A DNA stretch of 64,000 nucleotides from Paraburkholderia xenovorans LB400 (GCF_000013645.1 NC_007953.1:1302001-1366000), one strand, 5' to 3'. Shown: positions 25,101 to 34,503, numbered from the stretch's first letter. The notes: generated by a model not told the origin, from the sequence alone. Numbers and translations are program-made.

Positions 25101-25120
25101 GGGTAGTGACGTCCTCTGCG

Positions 25121-26671
25121 CTATGCGGCTTCGGAAAGCAGCGCGTGATACAGGTCGGCTTCGTCGAGCGCGTCAGCGCGATATTCGCTCGCCACGCGGC
25201 CCTTCTTCATCATCAGGATGCGGTCGCAGTTCTGCAGCAGCTCAGGCAGATCGTCGCTGATCAGAATGATGCCGATGCCGCGTTGCGAAAGCCGCTGCAT
25301 GATGCGGTAGATGACGTCCCTGGAGCCGACGTCGACACCGACGGTCGGCCCGTGGAGGATCAACACGCGGGGATCGATCGCGAGCCAGCGGCCGATCAAT
25401 ACCCGCTGCTGGTTACCGCCGGAGAGCGACTGCACCGGTTTGTCGATGCCCGCTGTGGCGATCTGCAGCTCTTTCACCGTCTGTTGCGCGAGCGCTTGCG
25501 CACGCGCGCGGTCGATCTGGCCGAAGCGGTCGCGCAAGCTCGAGATCATCGCGGTGATGAGGTTGTCGCGGATCGGCTTGTCGAGAAACAGCCCTTCGTT
25601 CAGGCGGTCTTCCGGTACATACCCAATGCGGTTGCGCTTCGCGTCGGAAGGCGTGCGCAACGCGATCGCGTGGCCGTCGAGCAGCACTTCGCCCGCGTGC
25701 GCCGGCGCCACGCCTGCCAGCGCGCGCGCCAATTCGTTACGGCCCGAATCGAGCAGACCGGTCACGCCGAGAATTTCGCCGCCGTGCAGCGACAACGATA
25801 CGTCGCTGAACTGGCCGGCGCGCGTCAAGCCGCGTAGTTCAAGCACGACATCCTGCGCATGCCCGGCTTCCCGGTACCGTTCGTTCGACAGCTCGCGCCC
25901 GGTCATCAGCTCGCTGAGCCGCGCTTTCGTGAATTGGGCAATCGGCCCTTGGGCCATTTTCTGGCCATCGCGCAGCACGATCACTTCGCCGCCGATCGCG
26001 TAGCATTCGTCGAGCTTGTGGCTGACGAACAGCACCGTCACGCCGTGCGCGCGCAGATTCGCAAGCACGGCGATCAGATTGTCGACTTCCTTTTGCGTGA
26101 GCGAGGTGGTCGGCTCGTCCATGATGACGAACTTCGCTTCGCTGGCGATGGCCCGCGCGATCGCGACCAGTTGGCGCGTCGCGAGCGGCAATTGCTCGAT
26201 CAGCGTCGCCTGGAAATCGGCACTGCCGGGCAAGCCGACGGCTTCGAGCGCACGCGCGGCGGTTCGCGCCAGCGCGCGCCGATCGAAGGTACGCGCGAGC
26301 TTGCCTGCGTGAGCCGCCAACTCGGCGGTGAGCGCGACGTTTTCCGCAACGCTCATATTCGGCAGCAGCGACAGATCCTGATACACGGTTTCGATACCCG
26401 CTGCGAGCGATTCAAGCGGGGACAGCTGCGCGTGACGCACGCCTTCGATCACGAGCTCGCCTTGGTCCGGCGGCTGTGCGCCGGAAATGATCTTGATCAG
26501 CGTGCTCTTGCCACAGCCGTTCTCACCGAGCAGGTGATAGATCTGGCCGCGCTCGAACGTCAGGCTCACGCCGCGCAATGCGTGCACGCCGGTAAACCGT
26601 TTGTGTACGCCAACTACCTGTAAAAAAGGCTGCGCAGTTTCGCTCAACGGTGACGCTCCGTCCTGATTCAT
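25121..26671 (-). CDS. Sugar ABC transporter ATP-binding protein with two ABC domains (RbsA-like)
   Basis: This 516-residue protein has two fused ABC domains, as in RbsA-type monosaccharide importers. The first has Walker A GENGCGKST and LPLATRQLVAIARAI; the second has a degenerate P-loop (GLLDSGRNELARAL) and signature LSGGNQQRVLIGRWL. Only the first domain's P-loop looks competent, which is usual in this family. The start at 26671 (MNQDGASP) removes 13 residues of an upstream extension. It powers the two permeases of the operon. Confidence 0.88.
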   Translation of the reverse strand: MNQDGASPLSETAQPFLQVVGVHKRFTGVHALRGVSLTFERGQIYHLLGENGCGKSTLIKIISGAQPPDQGELVIEGVRHAQLSPLESLAAGIETVYQDLSLLPNMSVAENVALTAELAAHAGKLARTFDRRALARTAARALEAVGLPGSADFQATLIEQLPLATRQLVAIARAIASEAKFVIMDEPTTSLTQKEVDNLIAVLANLRAHGVTVLFVSHKLDECYAIGGEVIVLRDGQKMAQGPIAQFTKARLSELMTGRELSNERYREAGHAQDVVLELRGLTRAGQFSDVSLSLHGGEILGVTGLLDSGRNELARALAGVAPAHAGEVLLDGHAIALRTPSDAKRNRIGYVPEDRLNEGLFLDKPIRDNLITAMISSLRDRFGQIDRARAQALAQQTVKELQIATAGIDKPVQSLSGGNQQRVLIGRWLAIDPRVLILHGPTVGVDVGSRDVIYRIMQRLSQRGIGIILISDDLPELLQNCDRILMMKKGRVASEYRADALDEADLYHALLSEAA

Positions 26672-26736
26672 GGTGGTGAGTCGCAAGGTGAAGCGTGCCC
26701 CCGCGGGCACGCCGTAACGGACAATTCAAGCGCCGA

Positions 26737-27741
26737 TCAGAACGGATATTCCTTGTAGTTCGACTTGTCGACATTCACCCAGCCCTGGCCGCGCACGATG
26801 ATGCCCTTGCCCGGCCCTTTCGCGACCGTGACCCTGGTGTAGCCGGGAATGCCGAGATCGGCGCCGTTCGCGACCGTCTTGCCGTCGATCAGCATCTGCG
26901 CGACCTTGTTCATCGCGATGCCGGCAAGCTTCGGATCCCAGAACGCAATGCCGTTGATCGCGCCGCTTTCGAGGAACTTGCCGGCTTCGGTCGGCAGGCC
27001 GGTCCCATACACGCAGATCTTGCCCTGCATGCCGGCTTCCTCGACGGCGCGGCCGATGCCGATCACATCGAGCGACGACGAACCCTGGAAGCCCTTCAGG
27101 TCCGGATGCTTGCGCAACACTTCCTTCGCGACTTCGTACGCACGTTCGCCGTCGTTGTTGGTTTCGAGCTTGGGCTCGACCAGCTCCATCTTCGGATACT
27201 TCGCCTTGGCGTTGCCGATACCGCCATCGGCCCATTGCACCTGCGAACGGCTACCGAGCGAGCCCACCAGCACCGCCCACTTGCCGTCGCCGTGCATGCA
27301 GGACGCGAGCCGTTCGTTCAGGCCCGCGCCGTAGGCGGTATTGTCGAACGCCTCGATGTCGACCATCGTGTTCTTCGCGTTGTCCGCTTCATGCGTGACC
27401 ACCTTGATGCCGCGATCCATGGCTTTTTTCAGCGCCGGTTCGAGAGTCGGCGGATCGTAGGGCACCACGGCGATCGCGGTGACTTTCTTCGCGATCAGGT
27501 CTTCGATGATCTTCAGTTGCTGCGCGGCGTCCGCCCGGCCCGGCCCGGTCTGATAGGCGGTCACGCCGGGATTGTCCCTGGCGAACTGCTTGACGCCGTC
27601 GTCCATACGGTTGAACCAGTTGATACCGGTCACCTTGACAACCGTGACGATCGTTTCGTTGGCCGCCGCGTGCGCCGCGACCATCACGCCCACCGTCAAG
27701 GCGCCGGCTGCAAGCGCGGTCCCCAGTCGAGTCAGTTTCAT
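26737..27741 (-). CDS. Periplasmic sugar-binding protein of the ABC importer
   Basis: This 334-residue protein has a signal peptide (about 1-28, ending AHAAAN) and a periplasmic binding fold of the ribose/LsrB type (Peripla_BP_4), with VKVTGINWFNRMDDGVKQF, LIAKKVTAIAVVPYDP, VVTHEADN and GIPGYTRVTVAKG. AGGAG precedes the ATG at 27741. The similarity to LsrB (AI-2) or rhamnose binders is visible, but the operon's deoC and kinase point to a pentose such as 2-deoxyribose; the ligand is inferred. Confidence 0.85.
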   Translation of the reverse strand: MKLTRLGTALAAGALTVGVMVAAHAAANETIVTVVKVTGINWFNRMDDGVKQFARDNPGVTAYQTGPGRADAAQQLKIIEDLIAKKVTAIAVVPYDPPTLEPALKKAMDRGIKVVTHEADNAKNTMVDIEAFDNTAYGAGLNERLASCMHGDGKWAVLVGSLGSRSQVQWADGGIGNAKAKYPKMELVEPKLETNNDGERAYEVAKEVLRKHPDLKGFQGSSSLDVIGIGRAVEEAGMQGKICVYGTGLPTEAGKFLESGAINGIAFWDPKLAGIAMNKVAQMLIDGKTVANGADLGIPGYTRVTVAKGPGKGIIVRGQGWVNVDKSNYKEYPF

Positions 27742-27860
27742 TGCGTTTGTCTCCTTTATGATTCGATCTCGCCCTTCGTGAGCATCGCGGGCAACCAGGG
27801 CATGATGTCCGCCGCGTACTGAATGAAAGCCAGACCTGCATCGGTTCATGCGCTGGCACG

Positions 27861-28889
27861 CTAACGCTTCGTTGCGCTCCCGGCGCCGCCGAAGCCGAAA
27901 ATCGCGCGTACCCGCTCGCCGCCCGCGAACGCAAGCGACAACAACAACAGGAAGCCCCACGCGCAGTCGCCGAAGAATTGCGACACGCCCATCAGATTGA
28001 ACAGGCTCGACAGGAATTGCAGCACGGTCGCGGCAAAGAACACGCAGATGATGCGTCCATAGCCGCCCGCCGGATTCACCCCACCCATCACCGCGATCAG
28101 GATCGCGATCAGCAGATACGAGTTGCCGTAGTCCCATTTCGCGCTGGACGTATGCGTCGCGCTAATCAGGCCCGCGAGCGAGGCGAGCACGCCGCACATC
28201 GTGTAGGTGACGATCAGCATCCGCGCGCGCGGAATGCCCGCATAGAACGCGGCTTTGGGGTTCGTGCCCATCAGATAGAGACGCAGGCCTAATGGGGTGC
28301 GTTTGAGCAGCCAGCCCAGCACGATCACGGCGGCAATGAAGATGCAGAACGCGATCGGCACCTGGAACACCGTGCCGTTGCCGATGTTCGAAAGCGGATC
28401 GACATAGTCGACGTGCACCGACGCGCCGTTGCTAAGCACCACGGCAAAGCCCGTGAACAGCAACTGCGTGCCCAGCGTGCAAAGAATCGGAGTGAGTCTG
28501 AGCCGCGCGATCACGACGCCATTCAGCAGTCCGCCGAGCATCCCCATCGCCACCACGATCGCGCAGAACAGCGCGGTATAGAGCGCCGGCGAGCCGTCGC
28601 CGTTGACGAAACGCGGCACGATCAGCGCCGCGACCATGCCCGACAGGTTGGCGAGGCCGACCCCGGACAGATCGATGCCGCCATTGCCGGACACCATCGA
28701 GAGCATGATGCCGAGCGCGAGCAGGCCCAGTTCGGGTAACTGGCCACCCATCGACTGCAGATTGTCGATGTCGACGAATTGCCCATGCGACAACCAGGTC
28801 GCGAGCAGCACGACGAGCAGATTGACGATCAGCAGAAAATTCAGTTGCCGGTCGGCAAACAGTTTTCCAGCGGTGAGCGAGGACTTCAT
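27861..28889 (-). CDS. Sugar ABC transporter permease (RbsC-like)
   Basis: This 342-residue polytopic permease has the family motifs GIMLSMVSGNGGIDLSGVG, GLLNGVVIARLRLTPILCTLGT and IAVMGGVNPAGGYG. Two different permease genes flanking the ATPase and binding protein imply a heterodimeric channel. It lies 72 nt after the kinase gene and 119 nt before the binding protein gene. Confidence 0.88.
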   Translation of the reverse strand: MKSSLTAGKLFADRQLNFLLIVNLLVVLLATWLSHGQFVDIDNLQSMGGQLPELGLLALGIMLSMVSGNGGIDLSGVGLANLSGMVAALIVPRFVNGDGSPALYTALFCAIVVAMGMLGGLLNGVVIARLRLTPILCTLGTQLLFTGFAVVLSNGASVHVDYVDPLSNIGNGTVFQVPIAFCIFIAAVIVLGWLLKRTPLGLRLYLMGTNPKAAFYAGIPRARMLIVTYTMCGVLASLAGLISATHTSSAKWDYGNSYLLIAILIAVMGGVNPAGGYGRIICVFFAATVLQFLSSLFNLMGVSQFFGDCAWGFLLLLSLAFAGGERVRAIFGFGGAGSATKR

Positions 28890-28961
28890 GATGCGGACGA
28901 TCTCCTTCGAACGGCGGCGACGGCGTGAAGTGCCGGACCTACCGGCAGCAGGCGGAGGCGC

Positions 28962-29924
28962 TCAGGAGGCGTGCGCCGTCCGGGCCGCCGCGTTCAGCAC
29001 CCGGTTCACTTCGGCAAGCGTCGGCATCGACGGCGCGGTGCCGGCGCGCGTCACCGAAATCCCCGCGAGCGCACAGCCGAAGTGCATTGCCGCAAGCGCA
29101 TCGTCGCCGCGCGCGAGCGCCGCCGCGAAGCCGCCGGTGAAGCCGTCACCCGCGCCGGCCGTTTCGACCACGCGGCCACAGTGGTAAGCCGGCACCAGCA
29201 CCGATTGCGTCGCCGAATGCAGCAGCGCGCCGCCCTCGCCGAGCGTCACGATCACCGTGCCGACCCCTTTGGCCAGCAGCGCGTCGGCGGCGCGGCGCGC
29301 GTCGTCGGGATTGGCGATCGGCACGCCGGTGAGCGCGGTGGCCTCGGTTTCGTTCGGGGTGAGGTAGTCGCACAGCGGGAAGATGCCGTCGTCGAGCGGC
29401 AGTGCGGGCGCCGGATTGAATACCGTGACGACGCCGTGCCGGCGCGCCACTTCGAGGCCGCGGCGCGCGGCGGCGAGCGGCTGTTCGAGTTGCGTGACGA
29501 ACACGCGCGCCGCGGCAATGTCGGCCTCGATCGCATCGACATCGGCCGCGCTCAGCGTGCCGGCCGCGCCGGCTGCGACGATGATCGCATTCATGCCGCT
29601 GGTGTCGTCGACGAAGATATGCGCGGCGCCCGTGGCGTGGCCGTCGGCCACCGGCGCGCGCGCCGTGATGCCTTCCGCCGCCCATGTCGCGCGGGCGATC
29701 TCGCCAAACGCGTCGTTACCGAGACGCGTGCAGAACACCACGTCGGCGCCCGCGCGCGCGGCGGCGACCGCCTGATTCGAGCCCTTGCCGCCGGGCCCCA
29801 TCGCAAACGCGGAACCCGCGATCGTCTCGCCGATCAGCGGCATACGCTGCGCGCGGAACGTCAGATCCGTCACGTAGATGCCCAGAACGACGACACGTCC
29901 ATTGGCTTGACGAGCCGTGTTCAT
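28962..29924 (-). CDS. Ribokinase-type PfkB sugar kinase, probably deoxyribokinase
   Basis: This 320-residue kinase of the PfkB family has the N-terminal substrate region MGPGGKGSNQAVAAARAG and the catalytic signature VETAGAGDGFTGGFAAAL with the conserved Asp. Ribokinase-type enzymes phosphorylate ribose or, in deo operons, 2-deoxyribose at O5. With DeoC in the operon, deoxyribokinase activity (making deoxyribose-5-phosphate) is the best reading. It overlaps the mutarotase gene by ATGA. Ribose or another pentose remains possible. Confidence 0.82.
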   Translation of the reverse strand: MNTARQANGRVVVLGIYVTDLTFRAQRMPLIGETIAGSAFAMGPGGKGSNQAVAAARAGADVVFCTRLGNDAFGEIARATWAAEGITARAPVADGHATGAAHIFVDDTSGMNAIIVAAGAAGTLSAADVDAIEADIAAARVFVTQLEQPLAAARRGLEVARRHGVVTVFNPAPALPLDDGIFPLCDYLTPNETEATALTGVPIANPDDARRAADALLAKGVGTVIVTLGEGGALLHSATQSVLVPAYHCGRVVETAGAGDGFTGGFAAALARGDDALAAMHFGCALAGISVTRAGTAPSMPTLAEVNRVLNAAARTAHAS

Positions 29925-30409
29925 TGCCGCGCTCCTTGCTGCAATGCGGTCGAGGGCGCGTCCTGGGCGAGCAGGACGCCCTTCTTGAACACGAAACAGC
30001 CGTAGCCGCGCTGCTCGCCCGTCGCGATCACGCAGTAAGCCCGGCGCGCACGCTCGTAAAACGCGAACCGTTCAATCGACGCAAACGGCACGTCGCGCCC
30101 TTCGGCGGCATTCACTTCGGCCTGCGCTTCGCGCTGCACCGCGGGCAACGTATGCGGCTCGCCCACCACTTCCATGCGCAGCGCCGGAGCGTCGACAAAC
30201 GTATCGAGCGGCAGCACCGACAGCACCGCGCGAATCGCGCGCGCCGCGTCCACGCCGTCGAGGCGCAGCAGCTTGCCGGTCACCGTGGCGCGGGCGACGG
30301 AGTCGGCGGGAAAATTCGCGTCGCACAGCACCAGCTCGTCGCCGTGCCCCATCGCGCGCAGTGCGTACAGCACGTCGGCGTTCAACAGCGGGTCCAGATT
30401 CTTCAGCAC
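29921..30409 (-). CDS. RbsD/FucU-family sugar mutarotase
   Basis: This 162-residue protein is of the RbsD/FucU family, which interconverts anomers of free pyranose or furanose sugars. It has LDPLLNADVLYALRAMGHGD with the catalytic His (MGHGDELVLCDANFPADS), the family's ATP-independent active-site region, and a C-terminal YGCFVFKKGVLL segment. It precedes the kinase, with translational overlap, as expected for an enzyme that delivers the right anomer to the kinase. Confidence 0.87.
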   Translation of the reverse strand: MLKNLDPLLNADVLYALRAMGHGDELVLCDANFPADSVARATVTGKLLRLDGVDAARAIRAVLSVLPLDTFVDAPALRMEVVGEPHTLPAVQREAQAEVNAAEGRDVPFASIERFAFYERARRAYCVIATGEQRGYGCFVFKKGVLLAQDAPSTALQQGARQ

Positions 30410-30489
30410 GTTGTCTCCTCCATTTCCTGGTTGGCGTGCGGGTATTCAGATGCGCTTTGCGCGCGTGGCGAGACTGGTCCGGCTATCGG

Positions 30490-32886
30490 TCAGTCTCCAT
30501 ACGGCACCCAGATGTTCTTGACCTGGACTGCCTCGCGCAGAAACGGCAGACCTTCGCTCGACGGGTCGAACCAGTCGAACTGGCGGCCGTAGTCGGTGAA
30601 AGTGCGCTTCAGATTGCCGGCCGACTCGCGCTCGACGAGCGTCGAATCCGCCGCGCTGCCGAAGCACCAGAGCGCATCGACGTCGTTGTGCCGGGCCAGC
30701 GCCGGCAACAGCGCGCCGCGCTCGCCGGTGATGACGTTCAGCACGCCGCCAGGCACATCCGACGTTTCGGCGACCTGATAAAAGTCCGTGACCGCCAGCG
30801 GACACGCTTGGCCCGGCAGCACGATCACGCGGTTGCCCATCGCCAGGGCGGGCGCCATCAGCGAGACGAAACCGAGCAAAGGTGCTTCGTCCGGGCACGC
30901 GATCCCGATCACGCCAAGCGGTTCGTGCATCGCCAGCGCGACGCCGCGCAGCGGCGGCGTGTGCACCGCGCCATCGAACTTGTCGGCCCACGCCGCATAC
31001 GTGAACAGCCGTGTCACGGACGCCTCGACTTCCGCGCGCGCCACCGCTTCCGTTGCGCCATTTCTCTGCATCAACTGCCGCGCGAATTCGTCGGCCCGCA
31101 CGCTGAGGTTTTCGGCGAGATAGAACAGCACCTGTGCCCGGTTATGGGCACTTGCCTGCGACCATTTATGCGCCGCGCGCGCCGCTTCGACCGCGTTGCG
31201 GATGTCCTTCCGGTTGCCCTCGCCGACTTCGCCCACCGGCGTGCCGTCCGGCGCGTAGACCGGCAGCGAATAACCGCTGTCCGGGCGCACCTGCTTGCCG
31301 CCGATGAACAGCTTCGCCGTGCGGTCGACGCGATCGATTGCCATGACGTTCAGCGAGCGCTCAGGTTGGTCCGCGACGGTTTCGGCGTTGCGCGGCTGAC
31401 GCCAGCCAAGATTGAGCCATGCACGCGGTTTCAGATATTCGTAAATGCCCTCACGTCCGCCTTCGCGCCCATAGCCCGATTCGCGGTAGCCGCCGAAGCC
31501 GACCGCCGCGTCGAACAGGTTCGTCGCGTTGATCCACACGACGCCGCACGCGAGTCGCGGCGCGATGTCGAGCGCGCGGCCGATCGTCTCGCTCCACACG
31601 CTGGCGGCGAGCCCATAGCGCGAATTATTGGCGAGCGCGATCGCTTCGTCGGGTGTGCGAAAGCTCATGGCCACCAGCACCGGCCCGAAGATTTCCTGCT
31701 GCGCGAGCGTGGAAGCCGGCGCCACGCCGGTGACGAGCGTCGGCGGATAAAAGCAGCCTTGCGCCGGCAGGACCGTGCCGGGCGACTGCCACACCGCGCA
31801 GCCTTCGCGCCGCCCCGTTTCCACCAGCGACCGGATCCGCTCGAGTTGCACCGGGTCCACGATCGCGCCGATGTCGATGCTCTTGTCGAGCGAGCTGCCA
31901 ATCCGCAGTGTTTCCATGCGGCGTTTCAGCCTGGCAATGAAGCGCGCCTCGATCCCTTCCTGCACCAGCAGTCGCGAACCCGCGCAGCACACCTGCCCCT
32001 GGTTGAACCAGATCGCGTCGACCACGCCTTCGACAGCGCCGTCGAGGTCCGCATCGTCGAACACGATGAACGGCGACTTGCCGCCCAGTTCGAGCGTCAG
32101 CGATTTACCCGAGCCGGCCGTGACCGCGCGGATCGCCTTGCCGACTTCGGTGGACCCCGTAAAGGCGATCTTGTCGATCTGCGGATGTTCGACCAGCGCG
32201 GCGCCGGTGCGGCCGTCGCCAGTCACGACGTTCAGCACGCCCGCCGGCAGGCCCGCCCGATGCGCGAGCTCGGCGAACAGCAAGGCCGTCAGCGGCGTGT
32301 ATTCAGCGGGCTTCAGCACCACGCAGTTGCCCATCGCAATGGCCGGCGCGATCTTCCACGCCAGCATCAGCAGCGGAAAATTCCACGGCACGATCTGGCC
32401 GATCACGCCAAGCGGCGCGTACGCGGCGAACTCGCTCTCCTGCAGTTGCGCCCAACCCGCGTGATGCAGAAAATGCCGCGCGACCAGCGGCACGTCGATG
32501 TCACGTGTCTCGCGGATCGGCTTGCCGTTGTCGAGCGCTTCCAGCACGGCAAACAGCCGGCTGTGGCGCTGCACCATGCGCGCGAGCGCATACAGATGCC
32601 GCGCGCGCCCCGCGCCGCCGAGCGCAAGCCAAGCCGGCTGCGCCGCGCGCGCGGCGCACACCGCCGCGTCGATGTCGCCGGCATCGCCGTGGGCGATCTG
32701 GGCCAGTGGTTCACCGCTGGCGGGCGCATGCGAAGCGAAGCGCTCGCCGGCGCCCGGCTCGCGCCATGCGCCGCCGATGAAATGCCCGAAGCGCGCTTCA
32801 TGCTGCGCGAGCCACGCACGCGCGGCTTGATCGCTCTCGGGCGCGGGACCGTACTCCATCGATGAAAAATACTCGGCTACGCTCAT
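30490..32886 (-). CDS. Two-domain ALDH16-type aldehyde dehydrogenase
   Basis: This 798-residue protein is a tandem aldehyde dehydrogenase. The N-terminal domain (about 1-500) is complete: Asn169 (PWNFP), Glu266 (LELGGK) and nucleophile Cys300 (GQVCCAG). The C-terminal domain (about 520-798) keeps the ALDH scaffold (PLGVIGIACPDEAP, GGVLNVITGERG) but has no catalytic Cys. That architecture and length match the ALDH16 family, where the second domain is structural. In this operon it would oxidise the acetaldehyde released by DeoC to acetate; the substrate is inferred. It starts 16 nt after deoC stops. Confidence 0.85.
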   Translation of the reverse strand: MSVAEYFSSMEYGPAPESDQAARAWLAQHEARFGHFIGGAWREPGAGERFASHAPASGEPLAQIAHGDAGDIDAAVCAARAAQPAWLALGGAGRARHLYALARMVQRHSRLFAVLEALDNGKPIRETRDIDVPLVARHFLHHAGWAQLQESEFAAYAPLGVIGQIVPWNFPLLMLAWKIAPAIAMGNCVVLKPAEYTPLTALLFAELAHRAGLPAGVLNVVTGDGRTGAALVEHPQIDKIAFTGSTEVGKAIRAVTAGSGKSLTLELGGKSPFIVFDDADLDGAVEGVVDAIWFNQGQVCCAGSRLLVQEGIEARFIARLKRRMETLRIGSSLDKSIDIGAIVDPVQLERIRSLVETGRREGCAVWQSPGTVLPAQGCFYPPTLVTGVAPASTLAQQEIFGPVLVAMSFRTPDEAIALANNSRYGLAASVWSETIGRALDIAPRLACGVVWINATNLFDAAVGFGGYRESGYGREGGREGIYEYLKPRAWLNLGWRQPRNAETVADQPERSLNVMAIDRVDRTAKLFIGGKQVRPDSGYSLPVYAPDGTPVGEVGEGNRKDIRNAVEAARAAHKWSQASAHNRAQVLFYLAENLSVRADEFARQLMQRNGATEAVARAEVEASVTRLFTYAAWADKFDGAVHTPPLRGVALAMHEPLGVIGIACPDEAPLLGFVSLMAPALAMGNRVIVLPGQACPLAVTDFYQVAETSDVPGGVLNVITGERGALLPALARHNDVDALWCFGSAADSTLVERESAGNLKRTFTDYGRQFDWFDPSSEGLPFLREAVQVKNIWVPYGD

Positions 32887-32902
32887 GGGATCGGTCTTGG
32901 GT

Positions 32903-33913
32903 TCAGGCTACGGGGTGACGGTTGAAAGCGGAGTACTGGCCGCTCACGTGATGTTCGAGCTGGCGTTCGATATCGGCCAGCAGGCTCGACGCGCCGATGC
33001 GGAACAGCTCGGGTTCGAGCCAGGCGCGGCCTAGCTCCTCCTTCATCAGGATCTGGTACGCCAGCACCGACTTCGCGCTCGAGACGCCGCCCGCCGGCTT
33101 GAAGCCGATCGGCATGCCGGTGCGCTGCTGGTATTCGCGGATCATGCGCACCATCACGAGCGACACGTCGAGCGTCGCGTTGACACCCTCCTTGCCGGTC
33201 GAGGTCTTGATGAAATCCGCGCCAGCCATCATGCAGACCATCGAGGCGCGCGCCACGTTGGAGAGCGTGCGGATGTCGCCGGTCGCGAGAATCGCCTTCA
33301 GATGCGCGGGACCGCAGGCCGCGCGAAACTCGCGTACTTCGTCGTAGAGCGCCTGCCAGTTGCCCGTGAGCACGTATTCGCGCGTCACCACGATGTCGAT
33401 TTCCCGCGCGCCGTCCGCGACAGAAGCCTCGATCTCCTTCAACTTCAGCGGGTGCGGAATCAGCCCGGCCGGAAAACCCGTCGACACCGCCGCGACCGGA
33501 ATGCCGCTGCCCTGCAACGCATCGACGGCCGCCGCCACGAAGCGGTGATACACGCAGACCGCGCCGGTCCTGATACCGCGCGGCTCCATGCCGAGCGCTT
33601 CCAGAATCTCGGCGCGCACCGGCTGGCGCGCCTTCGCGCACAGGCGGCGCACCCGCCCTTCGGTGTCGTCGCCGCTTAGCGTGGTCAGGTCGATGCAGGT
33701 GACGGCCTTCAGAAGCCAGGCCGCCTGCGCGTCCTTCTTGACCGAGCGGCGCGTGGCGAGCGTTACCGCGCGCCGTTCGGCCGCCGACTGGTTGACGCGC
33801 AAACCGTCGAGCCACGACGCGTCGAACGGGACCCCCGGATTGCGCGCTGGATGAATGAGCGGCGTGCCGCGCAGCGCGACGACCGACGAAGACAGGGAAG
33901 GAGCTTCAGACAT
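32903..33913 (-). CDS. deoC: Deoxyribose-phosphate aldolase
   Basis: This 336-residue DeoC/LacD-type aldolase cleaves 2-deoxyribose-5-phosphate to acetaldehyde and glyceraldehyde-3-phosphate. Visible features are CVYHRFV, LKAILATGD, the Schiff-base lysine region ADFIKTSTGKEG and GFKPAGGVSS. It is longer than the E. coli enzyme because of an N-terminal extension. The start at 33913 was preferred over 33943. It is the first gene of the eight-gene minus-strand operon. Confidence 0.92.
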   Translation of the reverse strand: MSEAPSLSSSVVALRGTPLIHPARNPGVPFDASWLDGLRVNQSAAERRAVTLATRRSVKKDAQAAWLLKAVTCIDLTTLSGDDTEGRVRRLCAKARQPVRAEILEALGMEPRGIRTGAVCVYHRFVAAAVDALQGSGIPVAAVSTGFPAGLIPHPLKLKEIEASVADGAREIDIVVTREYVLTGNWQALYDEVREFRAACGPAHLKAILATGDIRTLSNVARASMVCMMAGADFIKTSTGKEGVNATLDVSLVMVRMIREYQQRTGMPIGFKPAGGVSSAKSVLAYQILMKEELGRAWLEPELFRIGASSLLADIERQLEHHVSGQYSAFNRHPVA

Positions 33914-33982
33914 GAGACATCCGGAAATTGATGCGAAGCACAACGCCCGCGGATGGGTTGTTCGCAGCTATGCTACAACGAT

Positions 33983-33996
33983 TGATATAATTATCA
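33983..33996. promoter_or_regulatory. Candidate operator of the deoC operon (TGATA-TAAT-TATCA)
   Basis: An inverted repeat with 5-bp arms lies about 70-83 nt upstream of deoC, overlapping a possible -10 element on the minus strand. Position suits the DeoR-family repressor encoded at 23239-23964, but the pairing is inference and the arms are short. Confidence 0.3.
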
Positions 33997-34315
33997 CAAG
34001 TTTTACGAACATATCTTCACATTAGTACAAACCAGAGGGTTGTTCTCGCGCTGAATGTGATTGGCGCACCATAAACATGACGCGAAGATCACAATAGCGC
34101 GTCGCAGCCGGCGGCGCCGCGCTCCAGGCGCGGCCCCGAGCAAACCCGCTTTCTCTACGACGTACGCGCGTTGGCTTCAGACGGCGCACCTGCCGCTGAA
34201 CGTATGCGTTGCGGTTGATGCTCTCGCGGCCGCATTGCGCGAGCGGCGACGCCAGCCAGCACCGAAGTGCCCGCCACCACAAAAATCTGTCCCGCGGAAG
34301 ACGGCAGCAACCATC

Positions 34316-34350
34316 TTGCATGGGACCAGGTAGGTGCTTTGCATGGGACC
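34316..34350. repeat. Two direct copies of TTGCATGGGACC
   Basis: Identical 12-bp copies at 34316-34327 and 34339-34350, start-to-start spacing 23 bp (about two helical turns), upstream of the autotransporter. A regulator-binding function is possible. Confidence 0.5.
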
Positions 34351-34418
34351 TGAGCAAGCGCTAAAGCGCCAGCTCCGGTCGACCGAAGCCGAGCGTGGCC
34401 TTCGGTGAGATGAAATCC

Positions 34419-34437
34419 ATCTGGCATAAAGCCAGAT
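34419..34437. promoter_or_regulatory. Hairpin ATCTGGC-ATAAA-GCCAGAT before the autotransporter
   Basis: A perfect 7-bp stem with a 5-nt loop, followed by TTTA, ends 3 nt before the first in-frame ATG (34441) and 66 nt before the preferred start. It could be an attenuator, a leader structure or a weak terminator. Confidence 0.35.
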
Positions 34438-34503
34438 TTAATGTTGCATAAGGGGCGGCTGTCGACAAAACTGAAGCCACACTACGTCGTTGAGGGCAGC
34501 CTC

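Larger units (their letters stand above)
33914..34503. other. 590-nt divergent intergenic region between deoC and the autotransporter
   Basis: It contains an AT-rich stretch (about 33970-34020) with a short inverted repeat, a 12-bp direct repeat (TTGCATGGGACC, 34316-34327 and 34339-34350), and a hairpin at 34419-34437. On the minus strand TGTGATAAT near 33998-33990 resembles an extended -10 for the deoC operon. No gene recognised. Confidence 0.5.

Noticed and set aside
23535..25106. A 523-codon plus-strand frame overlapping the DeoR gene and the permease gene
   Set aside because: Its product is Arg/Gln/His-rich with no family signal; the two genes it overlaps are clear.
26737..27741. Calling the binding protein an autoinducer-2 receptor (LsrB)
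   Set aside because: The fold is similar, but no lsrK/lsrF/lsrG-like genes are present and the operon has deoC and a kinase.
30361..32865. An 834-codon plus-strand open frame opposite the ALDH16 gene
   Set aside because: It is Arg/His/Ala-rich with no similarity and is an antisense shadow of a well-supported gene in high-GC DNA.
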